A DNA stretch of 64,000 nt from Flavobacterium poyangense (GTDB taxonomy: Bacteria; Bacteroidota; Bacteroidia; Flavobacteriales; Flavobacteriaceae). Positions 51,238 to 59,028 of the stretch are shown here, one piece after another; within the stretch, counting starts at the first letter, position 1; each line of letters starts with the position of its first letter. The stretch lies in assembly GCF_011751075.1 (NCBI RefSeq), contig NZ_JAALLN010000009.1, forward strand, positions 124,001 through 188,000, read 5' to 3'. The position numbers and the translations under genes were made by a program. Under the pieces are notes generated by a model. That model was given only the letters and a program-made list of their open reading frames with translations, searched no databases and was not told the DNA's origin.

Positions 51238-53178
51238 ATGAAATTAAGAAAAACAATTATTACGATTTCTTTTTTATTTGCAATACTCATCGGGAATTTG
51301 AATGCCCAAAATGTGACTTTTGAGAAAAGAACCGCTTTCATGCCTCAGTTTAAAGAATCTGATCCAAAAAGAATTAGCTGGGGATATCTTACAGTTCCTG
51401 AAACATGGGGAGTAAATAATGGTAAAACAATAAAAATTGCAGTAACCGTATTAAAAAAGAATTCAACAGCAAAAGATTCAAACGCAATAGTTTTTATACA
51501 GGGAGGCCCGGGTGCAAGTGGTATTGATAATATCTGGTTATGGCTTAATCATCCGCTACGTGAAAACAATGATATCGTATTGTTTGATGTTCGCGGAACG
51601 GGATATTCGCAGCCAAGACTGGATGGGGGATTAGGAAAGAAATTTTTAGAAATTCTGGCAAAGAACCAATCCGAGGAAGAAGATGAAAGACAAAAAACAA
51701 ATGCGGCAATGTCCAGCAAGCAAGACCTTATTAATAGAGGAATTAACCTTGATGCCTATAACAGTCAGGCCGTTGCCAATGATCTTCACGCGTTAAAAGC
51801 AGCTTTAAAATACAAGAACTGGAATGTATATGGGGTATCTTACGGAACCTATATGGCACAGGTATATGCAAATAATTTTGCAGGAGATGTAAAGTCATTA
51901 CTATTAGATTCTCCGGTTTATGATATTTCGACCTATTATGTTGACAATACGTCTAATTATATGAATAGCTTACAGAAAGTATTTAAAATCTGTAAAAATG
52001 ACAAAACCTACGACAAGCAATATCCTAACCTAGAAAAAATATACTACGAAGTAATCGCCGATTTAGAAAAAAATCCGCTTACTGTGACTGTCGATAAAAC
52101 AATAATACCTTCTGGGACATTTACGTACAATGCCGAAGATTTTAAAGTAGCGGTTCAACAAGCCCTGTACAATAAAAAGTTAGTAGAAGTTATTCCGCTA
52201 TTAATTTACCAATTTCATGAAAGAAAAGGAGAATCTTTAGGAAATCTGGTAAGCGCTTTCTCTACCTTACTGGCGATGGATTATGGTGTGTATTATTGTG
52301 TGAGTTGTAATGAGACGCTTCCTAAGAATGATTTTGTAAAGTATCAAAACAATGCGGCACAATTTGAGGGATTAAATGGAGGAATTTCATTCTACAAATC
52401 CGATTTTAAAGTATGTGATGCCTGGAACAGTAATCGTACAGTAGCTGCAAAAAAAGGTTCTGATCTGGCAAATCTTTCGTCCTCTGCCTATCCTGTATTG
52501 GTTTTTTCAGGCGAATTTGACCCAATCACCCCACTGGATAACGCAAAAAAAGTAGCACAAAGATTTCCTAAAGCCAATTATATCGAAGCCAAAACGTATG
52601 GCCACGTTCCCAGTTTTACAAAAATCGGATACAAGGTTGTAGAAAGTTTTATCGATAACCCGAATCAGCAACCGGATCTAAGTAGTTTTAATAAAGCCGA
52701 TAAAGTTAGACTTGTTACCGGAATTACAATAAACAAAGGTGTTTCTAACACAGGTAAAAGTCTCGGAGAACAAGATCCTATCTTTTTGTTCCCATTAGTA
52801 ACGGCATTATTATTAATGATCGGGTTTATTTTTGCATACCTTATAAAATTAATAAAAAAGAGATACACGACGATTCAGGATAAAATAGTAAGAATTGGGG
52901 TAACGATTACTTCTATTTTTGGCTTAGCGCTTTTCGGATGTTTGCTTATGGCAATTTTAAAAGTCTCAGAGCAGAACTATTTTATTTTGGCATTTGGTCT
53001 GCCGGAAACCTTCAACTACATCTTTCTGTTGATACTGATCTTTTTTGTATGCCTGATTTTGACTTTGGTATATTACATTGCTACCATAAAAAAAACCGAT
53101 GCAAGAAGCGTTGTTTTCTCGGTAATTTTTTCGAACATATTATTAGCAACCTATCTCCTTTATTGGGGAATATTCTAA
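51238..53178 (+). CDS. Membrane-anchored periplasmic alpha/beta hydrolase (S33/TAP-like peptidase)
   Basis: ATG 51238 is preferred over an upstream TTG at 51202, because it opens with a clean signal peptide (KLRKTIITISFLFAILIG, cut near NAQ). The 646-residue protein has the S33 peptidase phrases IQGGPGASG and FDVRGTGYS, the nucleophile in YGVSYGT (Ser 201), Asp 428 in GEFDPITP and His 456 in YGHVPSF. The last two lie in a TAP-like C-terminal part. About four hydrophobic helices follow (residues about 520-646). A secreted catalytic domain anchored by C-terminal helices is the layout of the prodrug peptidase ClbP, although ClbP is family S12. In this setting it may trim the exported precursor. 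Substrate unknown; proline iminopeptidase-like specificity is possible. Confidence 0.9.
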   Translation: MKLRKTIITISFLFAILIGNLNAQNVTFEKRTAFMPQFKESDPKRISWGYLTVPETWGVNNGKTIKIAVTVLKKNSTAKDSNAIVFIQGGPGASGIDNIWLWLNHPLRENNDIVLFDVRGTGYSQPRLDGGLGKKFLEILAKNQSEEEDERQKTNAAMSSKQDLINRGINLDAYNSQAVANDLHALKAALKYKNWNVYGVSYGTYMAQVYANNFAGDVKSLLLDSPVYDISTYYVDNTSNYMNSLQKVFKICKNDKTYDKQYPNLEKIYYEVIADLEKNPLTVTVDKTIIPSGTFTYNAEDFKVAVQQALYNKKLVEVIPLLIYQFHERKGESLGNLVSAFSTLLAMDYGVYYCVSCNETLPKNDFVKYQNNAAQFEGLNGGISFYKSDFKVCDAWNSNRTVAAKKGSDLANLSSSAYPVLVFSGEFDPITPLDNAKKVAQRFPKANYIEAKTYGHVPSFTKIGYKVVESFIDNPNQQPDLSSFNKADKVRLVTGITINKGVSNTGKSLGEQDPIFLFPLVTALLLMIGFIFAYLIKLIKKRYTTIQDKIVRIGVTITSIFGLALFGCLLMAILKVSEQNYFILAFGLPETFNYIFLLILIFFVCLILTLVYYIATIKKTDARSVVFSVIFSNILLATYLLYWGIF

Positions 53179-53182
53179 ATAT

Positions 53183-53208
53183 AAAAGCAGGTTCTTTTGC
53201 CTGTTTTA
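53183..53208 (+). terminator. Weak hairpin after the hydrolase gene
   Basis: AAAAGCAGG and CCTGTTTT form an imperfect stem (one bulged G) around a TTCTTTTG loop, followed by a short T-rich run. It may reduce read-through into the next gene, but that gene starts soon after and probably belongs to the same operon. Confidence 0.35.
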
Positions 53209-53249
53209 TTTCAATTTGATGAACATATATTTAAATAAAAACACTTTTT

Positions 53250-54620
53250 ATGATAAAAAATACGACTGAAGAATATACCATCCTTTCTGAAAAATTTTCA
53301 GAATTTGAAGGTAATAAAGATATTCCCGCAAGAATAAATACCAATCACGATTCGGTTCCTGATGTGTTTAAAAGTTACAAATACCCTGTAAGCGGATGGC
53401 CGGTGCTCATCAACAAACAAATGACACAGGAGTTAACTGAGTTATCTATAAAAATTCCTGCCCTGTTAAAACAAATATCAACTTTATACTTTGAGGATAA
53501 TATTAAGGAATTGGCTGATTTTTATTTCGGAGGAGATGAAATGATGGCAGAATTTGCCATGTTATGTCATAAAAAAGATCTCGAAATAGGCTGTAGATTA
53601 GATTTGACTTTTACCGAGGACGGATTTAAAGTTTTAGAAGCCAATATAGGGTCTTCAATTGGAGGATGGCAAATACAAAGTTTTGAATCGCTAATAAGAA
53701 ATAACCATCCCGAATTGGTAAATAAAGACAAAGTTTCGGATTATAAAGGAAGGAACACCTTGCAAATTTATATGAGATTCCTAATCGAACAAATTATCAA
53801 GCAGCTTGGTAAACAGGACACCGTCAACATATTTATGGAAATGGGAGATATGGAAGATGACGTTGAAAAAAAGGTAAGCCTTGATTTTTTTGATCGTCTG
53901 TTTAAGGAAGAACTATCCAGTTTCGGATTAAATGGAGGAGCATATGCAGGTGATATGAATTCGCTGGTACTAACCAACGGGAATTTATACTTTGGAGATA
54001 AAGTGATTCACAGTTTGATCGTTTTAGCAATGGATATGAATGTTACACCTGCAGTATTCAGAGCCTTTATGATGGACAGAATCTATCTTCCGGATCATCT
54101 GGGAGTTAGAATGCTTGGTGATAAAAGAAACTTATCTATTTTGTTGGAATTGGCTCAAGCCGGAAAATTTTCACCGGAAGAAAATGAATTAATACTTAAA
54201 AATATTCCATGGACATCTTTTATTGAAAATAAAAAAGTCATCTTCAAAGGCACAGAATACAATCTTCCGGACTTATTGAAAGCCGATAAAGATAAATTTG
54301 TGATAAAGGTGGCGAGAGGATTTCAAGGAAAGGATGTTTTTATAGGCAAATTTTCAAGCGATGAAGAATGGGAAGAGGCACTGGAGCTGGCATTACAAAA
54401 CAATGCATTTATTGCGCAGGAATTTAGTGATTCGGTAGATTTTTTAGCACCAAACAGAGAGAACGAATGGACATTGCATAAACTGATCTGGGGTTCATTT
54501 GGTTTTGGTGATTGTTATGGAGGCGTTTGGGTAAGAATGTCAGAAGTGAAAACAGATGTTGGGGTAATTAACTCCGCCACAGGTGCTGTTGAAGCAATAG
54601 TGTTTGAGATTGCCAATTAA
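53250..54620 (+). CDS. Permuted ATP-grasp-like protein, possible ligase
   Basis: 456 residues, soluble, no signal peptide. I recognise no named orthologue. Two stretches resemble circularly permuted ATP-grasp enzymes (glutathionylspermidine synthetase or DUF404/407 style). One is KVLEANIGSSIGGWQ near 127, resembling their metal-binding strand. The other is FVIKVARGFQGKDVFIG near 350 followed by EEWEEALELAL and FIAQEF, which looks like the nucleotide-binding Lys strand, the glycine-rich loop and the partner strand. If so, it would join a carboxylate to an amine using ATP. It lies between the hydrolase and the phosphopantetheinyl transferase on the same strand, so it likely belongs to the cluster and could add or protect a terminal group of the product. 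The family assignment is tentative. Confidence 0.75.
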   Translation: MIKNTTEEYTILSEKFSEFEGNKDIPARINTNHDSVPDVFKSYKYPVSGWPVLINKQMTQELTELSIKIPALLKQISTLYFEDNIKELADFYFGGDEMMAEFAMLCHKKDLEIGCRLDLTFTEDGFKVLEANIGSSIGGWQIQSFESLIRNNHPELVNKDKVSDYKGRNTLQIYMRFLIEQIIKQLGKQDTVNIFMEMGDMEDDVEKKVSLDFFDRLFKEELSSFGLNGGAYAGDMNSLVLTNGNLYFGDKVIHSLIVLAMDMNVTPAVFRAFMMDRIYLPDHLGVRMLGDKRNLSILLELAQAGKFSPEENELILKNIPWTSFIENKKVIFKGTEYNLPDLLKADKDKFVIKVARGFQGKDVFIGKFSSDEEWEEALELALQNNAFIAQEFSDSVDFLAPNRENEWTLHKLIWGSFGFGDCYGGVWVRMSEVKTDVGVINSATGAVEAIVFEIAN

Positions 54621-54647
54621 TGTTACAGATAAAATACGAATACAAAA

Positions 54648-55301
54648 ATGACTCAAATTTTATACGCTTACATTTCTGAAGAAAATCATCATCACCTTAT
54701 AACGAATTACCTAAATGGATTTTCAGCTGATTTTCAAAAAAAGATATTGGCATACAGGCGTTGGCAGGATAGTCAGCTTTCCTTACTGGGAAGATTGCTA
54801 TTGCGCCATGGCCTTCAGAAAATGAGTAAAAATTTCTCAGAAGCAGATCTTAGTTATACACTTTACAGTAAACCATTTCTAAATGACGATACTACTAAGT
54901 TTAACATATCACATTCAGGAGAAATTGTCGTTTGTGTTTTGTCAGATAAAAGCGATGTTGGAATAGACATTGAAATAATCCAAAATATAGACCTCGATGG
55001 ATTTGAGTCGCAAATGACAAAAGAAGAATGGAATAGACTCTCGCTTAAGGAAGATTCTTCCGGAGCTGCTTTTTTTGAGTATTGGACACAAAAAGAAGCA
55101 GTGATCAAAGCAAATGGAAAAGGACTTTCGATTCCCTTAAAATCCTTTGAGGTAACGAATCATTATGCTAAAATAGAGGAAGAAGGTTTTTTTGTGAAGG
55201 AAATTTTTCTGGATAAAAAGTACAAATGTCATTTGGCCTTTAAAGATAAAATAGACACCATGATTCTTGGCCCTGATATTATAATGATTCAAGATTTATA
55301 G
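54648..55301 (+). CDS. Sfp-type 4'-phosphopantetheinyl transferase
   Basis: 217 residues. The three usual motifs are visible: FNISHSGEIVVC near 87, VGIDIEII near 104 with the metal-binding Asp and Glu, and FFEYWTQKEAVIKANGKGL near 143. The upstream LLGRLLLRHGL is also typical. The enzyme transfers phosphopantetheine from coenzyme A to the carrier-domain serines of P1-P9, turning apo-synthases into active ones. It is the last gene before a strong terminator, which marks the right border of the biosynthetic operon. Start at ATG 54648, 27 bases after the previous stop. Confidence 0.95.
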   Translation: MTQILYAYISEENHHHLITNYLNGFSADFQKKILAYRRWQDSQLSLLGRLLLRHGLQKMSKNFSEADLSYTLYSKPFLNDDTTKFNISHSGEIVVCVLSDKSDVGIDIEIIQNIDLDGFESQMTKEEWNRLSLKEDSSGAAFFEYWTQKEAVIKANGKGLSIPLKSFEVTNHYAKIEEEGFFVKEIFLDKKYKCHLAFKDKIDTMILGPDIIMIQDL

Positions 55302-55306
55302 TTAGT

Positions 55307-55336
55307 AAAAAACCACTCGATTGAGTGGTTTTTTTG
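55307..55336 (+). terminator. Rho-independent terminator ending the biosynthetic operon
   Basis: Perfect 8-base stem AACCACTC/GAGTGGTT with a 4-base loop, preceded by A residues and followed by a T run, starting 6 bases after the phosphopantetheinyl transferase stop codon. It is the only strong terminator seen between position 1 and here. Confidence 0.9.
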
Positions 55337-55476
55337 TTTTTAAGGCTTTCTGTGTGATTTTTAGAAGTCGGGTGATCAAAGAAAGAAGTTGTTTATAATT
55401 TCTATATGAAAATCTATATGAAAATAGAGATAAAGTTAAGGCATCGCTATACAAGAATAACACAATCTTCAATAGT

Positions 55477-55494
55477 CCCCAGCTTCAGCTGGGG
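55477..55494. repeat. REP-like palindrome, copy 1
   Basis: CCCCAGCT-TC-AGCTGGGG, a perfect 8-base stem. The same core recurs 88 bases downstream, preceded by a similar TTCAATAG. Confidence 0.8.
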
Positions 55495-55563
55495 TGGCGT
55501 AATATAGACAATGAACAAGGTTTGGTCCAATATTGAGTAAAGAATGACAACCAGTTTCAATAG

Positions 55564-55583
55564 CCCCCAGCTTCAGCTGGGGG
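55564..55583. repeat. REP-like palindrome, copy 2
   Basis: Second copy of the palindrome, one base pair longer at each end (CCCCCAGCT/AGCTGGGGG). Its G+C content stands out against the AT-rich surroundings. Confidence 0.8.
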
Positions 55584-55605
55584 ATGTAATTTAGGTATTC
55601 AACAA

Positions 55606-55643
55606 GGCTTTAGCCGAATATTGCGGAAAGTTTGGCTAAAGCC
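55606..55643. repeat. Inverted repeat of GGCTTTAGCC
   Basis: GGCTTTAGCC (55606-55615) is the reverse complement of GGCTAAAGCC (55634-55643), with 18 bases between. It lies immediately after the two CCCCAGCT palindromes and probably belongs to the same composite element. Confidence 0.75.
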
Positions 55644-55863
55644 ATTTTCCTCATTAACCAATTACTGGGTTGAGGTTCAAAACACTCATTCATAATAATA
55701 GAAAATCAGGTATATACACGCTAAATTCGACTTCATAAAAGTTTTATTTTTGATTGAATATGTCTTTTTTAAACAATGCTATTCTTACAAAAAAAGCACA
55801 GTCTAAATAGAGTACTACCCATTCAATAGCACAAACAACCATAACAAATAAAACAAACAACAA

Positions 55864-57051
55864 ATGATTAGAGAAAACTACGACGTAATTGTCATTGGAG
55901 GAGGAGCGATCGGCTTAGCCACTGCGAATCATCTTGGTAAGCGACAAGCAAAGACTTTAGTATTAGAACAATTCACTTTTGTCAATCAACTCGGGAGCTC
56001 TGCGGGAGTATCGCGCCAATTCCGTATTCCGTATCCGGATGAATATATGGTGCAAATGGCTTTGGACTCACAACCGTATTGGGATGAACTGGAAAAAGAA
56101 ACCGGCAAGCAATTGCTTGATAAGGTTGGAACACTTTGGTTTGGAGATCCCTCAGTACAATCCACCGAGGGGAATATCGCGGAAGCCGAAGAAGCACTAA
56201 AAGCTTTAAACGTTCCCTATACTTCATTGACTTCAAAGGAGATTGAAGAAAAATACCATTTTAGAAACTTACCTGAAGAATATACGGGGCTTTTTCAGGC
56301 TGATGGGGCAAGTATCAATTTTAAAGCGACGATAGAAGCGTATTTAGAACTGTGTGAGAAACAAGAAACGGTACACTTAGAAGAGAATTCTCCTGTAATC
56401 AAAATCAATCAATTGGGGAAACTCTTTGAGATTATTACACCAAAAGGGGCTTACATTACCGAGAAACTGGCTTTGGTTCCGGGACCATATATTAATAGTG
56501 TTATTAATTTATTGAATTTTAACATTGAAGCTACCTATTGGAATATGTCTTCGGCTTATTTTAAAAAAACCGATCCGGACATACAATATCCAACCTGGTT
56601 TGTATTCCAAAACGCAGAAGGCCAAAACGGAAATCAGTTTTACGGCTTCCCTGAAGTCGATTGGGATCACCCGGGTTATATTCGTGTGGCGCCTGATTTT
56701 GTTATAAATCCTATTGAGGAGCCAAACGACAGAACCTTAATTCCAAATGCTCAGGAGCTCGGTTATACTTCAGATTGGGTAAAGCAGCACATGACCGGAT
56801 TAAATGCAGAACCCGAATACACTTCAACCTGTCTTATTGCCTTGAGCAATATACCAAATAAAGAACTGTTGATTGATTTTGCGCCGAGTTATGTGCCAAA
56901 TCACGAAAATATTGTGCTGTACGCAACCGGATGGGCGGCAAAATTCACTCCTTTCTTAGGGAAAATCATGTCAGATCTTGTACTCGACGGCTACACCGAT
57001 TTTGATATTACGCCTTTCCAACTTGGACACAAATTCTTTAGAGCACTTTAA
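55864..57051 (+). CDS. FAD-dependent amine oxidase, sarcosine/N-methyltryptophan oxidase family
   Basis: 395 residues, the family's usual length, cytoplasmic. The FAD-binding motif VIGGGAIGLATA is at 10-21, followed by the typical SSAGVSRQFRIPY and VGTLWFG. Near the C-terminus Cys 323 (STCLIALS) lies where monomeric sarcosine oxidases bind FAD covalently, and WAAKFTPFLG corresponds to their conserved closing motif. The reaction should be oxidation of a secondary amine or N-methyl/cyclic amino acid with release of hydrogen peroxide; the exact substrate cannot be read. The next gene begins 13 bases later and is also a flavin amine oxidase, so the two form an operon. It lies beyond the strong terminator, so a link to the NRPS cluster is not supported. 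Confidence 0.88.
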   Translation: MIRENYDVIVIGGGAIGLATANHLGKRQAKTLVLEQFTFVNQLGSSAGVSRQFRIPYPDEYMVQMALDSQPYWDELEKETGKQLLDKVGTLWFGDPSVQSTEGNIAEAEEALKALNVPYTSLTSKEIEEKYHFRNLPEEYTGLFQADGASINFKATIEAYLELCEKQETVHLEENSPVIKINQLGKLFEIITPKGAYITEKLALVPGPYINSVINLLNFNIEATYWNMSSAYFKKTDPDIQYPTWFVFQNAEGQNGNQFYGFPEVDWDHPGYIRVAPDFVINPIEEPNDRTLIPNAQELGYTSDWVKQHMTGLNAEPEYTSTCLIALSNIPNKELLIDFAPSYVPNHENIVLYATGWAAKFTPFLGKIMSDLVLDGYTDFDITPFQLGHKFFRAL

Positions 57052-57064
57052 AAAATATACTCTT

Positions 57065-58828
57065 ATGAACAAAAATACACCCTTAAATACAGGAATGAGT
57101 CCTGATTTAAAAATAGAAGTAGCTGTTATTGGAGCCGGAACTTCCGGATTATACACCGCTTATCGTTTAGTAACCGATAAAAAGTATACGGCCAGCGAAG
57201 TCCAAATCTTTGATATGAACAATAAACTGGGTGGTAGACTAGAATCGGTTATTATGCCGGGAATGAATTTCTGGGGCGAACTTGGTGGTATGCGTTACCT
57301 GACTTCACAGGAAATTGTGACCACATTAATTGAAGGCTACCCGCTTACTGAGCCGGATCCGGCCAAACGTATTCCTGTTCTCAATGACAGAATGACACCG
57401 GTCCCGTTTCCTATGGGAGATCCGTCAAAATTGTTAATGTATCTTCGTAAAGACCGTTGCAAACAAGATGCCTGGAACGTTGCTCAGGATGCAGGTGATA
57501 AACTAATCACCCGATATTACCTGAATGATGATGATTTGGGTTTTAGTTCAGATCAATTGTTCAATAAAATTATTTATGATGTTTTAGTTGCAGACCCCTG
57601 GGTAGTTCAGAATTACGGAGATAAAATTATTAAAGGAGATTCAATTTATGATTATTCTTTTGAATTAACCAGCAGAGATTGGGATGATATAAAACCTAAG
57701 CTGATATACAATTTCCCCGATACTCCCTATTACAGGCGTAAAGTAAATGATTTAGGATTCTGGAATTTGATTAAAGATCAGGTTTCAGAAGAAGGATACT
57801 CCTTTTTAGCGAATGCCGGAGGCTATTATTCCAATACAATCAATTGGAATGCAGCTGAGGCTTTTCCTTATATGGTGGGTGATTTTTCTGCCGGAACAGT
57901 TTACAAAACTATTGAAGAAGGGTACGACAGTATTGCTTATGCATTGGCTAATTCGTATACAGATAATGAAGGTGCGACTATTTGGGCTGAAAATAAGTTG
58001 TTGACTTTTACAAAAGAACATCCTTCAAGCCAAACACATAAATACGAATTAACTTTTCTAAATCTAAAAACCAATACACAGTGGAAAGTGTACGCTAACA
58101 CTATAGTTCTGGGTATGCCGAGAAAATCTTTGGAGCTTTTAGATCAGAACAATTTCTTTTTTGATGTGAATGAAAATTCGGTTCTTAATGAAAATATCCG
58201 CTCTGTAATTATGGCGCCTGCCTTTAAAATATTAATGGGTTTTGATTACCCGTGGTGGAAAGAGTTGGGAATTGATTCAGGACATTCTATCACCGATTTG
58301 CCAATGAGACAATGTTATTATTTTGGAACAGATTCTGAAAATGACAATTCGATGTTGTTGGGAAGTTATGGCGATATGGTAACCCAAACCTTCTGGAAAG
58401 CCCTTTCCGATGACAGAATACTTTTTGAAGTGAGAGCTAACAAATCGGCATCATTAAAAGAACTGCATGAACTGGATGACGTTCAGGCCACCAAAATGAT
58501 GGTAGACGAATTAATAAATCAACTTCGCGAATTGCATGGTTCCGATGTAACTATACCCGACCCTTATGTAACCTATTTTAAAGATTGGACAGACGACCCT
58601 TTTGGCGCAGGATACCATGCCTGGAAAGCCGGCTTTTCTGTAAAAAATGTAATGGAATACATGAGAAAACCCGATGCCAACGAACAAATCCATATCATCG
58701 GAGAAGCCTATTCAGATCAACAAGGATGGGTAGAAGGCGCTTTTTGTGAAGCCGAAAAAATGCTACAAAAATACTTCGGACTGAATCGCCCAATCTGGTT
58801 AAGCCCGACTTATTATTTGGGATGGTAA
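57065..58828 (+). CDS. Flavin monoamine oxidase / L-amino acid oxidase-like
   Basis: ATG 57065 is chosen. A longer reading frame from 56978 would overlap the previous gene by 74 bases and adds no domain. 587 residues. VAVIGAGTSGLYTAYRL near 21 binds the ADP part of FAD, and LGGRLESV follows as the GGR motif of the amine oxidase superfamily. The C-terminal IIGEAYSDQQGWVEGAF is its second FAD-contact motif. The size and the GELGGMRY stretch resemble bacterial L-amino acid oxidases. It probably oxidises a primary amino acid to the imino acid and peroxide. No signal peptide is seen. Second gene of a two-gene operon, ended by the hairpin at 58953. Confidence 0.87.
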   Translation: MNKNTPLNTGMSPDLKIEVAVIGAGTSGLYTAYRLVTDKKYTASEVQIFDMNNKLGGRLESVIMPGMNFWGELGGMRYLTSQEIVTTLIEGYPLTEPDPAKRIPVLNDRMTPVPFPMGDPSKLLMYLRKDRCKQDAWNVAQDAGDKLITRYYLNDDDLGFSSDQLFNKIIYDVLVADPWVVQNYGDKIIKGDSIYDYSFELTSRDWDDIKPKLIYNFPDTPYYRRKVNDLGFWNLIKDQVSEEGYSFLANAGGYYSNTINWNAAEAFPYMVGDFSAGTVYKTIEEGYDSIAYALANSYTDNEGATIWAENKLLTFTKEHPSSQTHKYELTFLNLKTNTQWKVYANTIVLGMPRKSLELLDQNNFFFDVNENSVLNENIRSVIMAPAFKILMGFDYPWWKELGIDSGHSITDLPMRQCYYFGTDSENDNSMLLGSYGDMVTQTFWKALSDDRILFEVRANKSASLKELHELDDVQATKMMVDELINQLRELHGSDVTIPDPYVTYFKDWTDDPFGAGYHAWKAGFSVKNVMEYMRKPDANEQIHIIGEAYSDQQGWVEGAFCEAEKMLQKYFGLNRPIWLSPTYYLGW

Positions 58829-58952
58829 CAGAAGGATATGAAAAGAAGATAAGAAGAGAAGCAAAAAAAATCCGTTTTTATCCGTGTCTTTACAAAGTAA
58901 ACCCGCGTCATCCGCGTAAAAATAAGCGCTCCTATTATCCGCTATAAAATAA

Positions 58953-58991
58953 AAAGCGGTTAAGATTGAAAACTTTCAACTTAACCGCTTT
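58953..58991. terminator. Bidirectional terminator between convergent genes
   Basis: AAAGCGGTTAAG (58953-58964) pairs with CTTAACCGCTTT (58980-58991). The inner TTGAAA/TTTCAA extends the stem past a one-base bulge. A and T runs at the two ends allow it to serve the amine oxidase operon on + and the gene ending at 59029 on -. Confidence 0.85.
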
Positions 58992-59028
58992 ATAATAAAT
59001 CATTATTTAGAGGACTATTGCCCTGTAT

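Larger units (their letters stand above)
55337..55863. other. Non-coding stretch with REP-like hairpins
   Basis: About 530 bases without a convincing ORF between the biosynthetic operon and the amine oxidase genes. It holds a 12-base direct tandem repeat (TCTATATGAAAA at 55401 and 55413) and three palindromic elements listed separately. The last 100 bases before the next gene must contain its promoter, but I see no good TAnnTTTG match. Confidence 0.7.

Noticed and set aside
52938..53219. 93-residue + strand ORF overlapping the end of the hydrolase gene
   Set aside because: It is an out-of-frame reading of the transmembrane helices and has no recognisable domain.
55477..55583. Two spaced palindromic repeats considered as a CRISPR array
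   Set aside because: Only two copies, no regular spacers and no cas genes; the perfect palindrome fits a REP-like element better.
56978..57064. Longer N-terminus for the second amine oxidase
   Set aside because: It would overlap the preceding gene by 74 bases and adds no part of the FAD fold; ATG 57065 fits the operon spacing.
58868..58928. Near-tandem ATCCGTxTTTATCCGTGT and CGTCATCCGCGT sequence considered as a regulatory array
   Set aside because: The copies are imperfect and lie after a stop codon between convergent genes; probably a dispersed short repeat without function.
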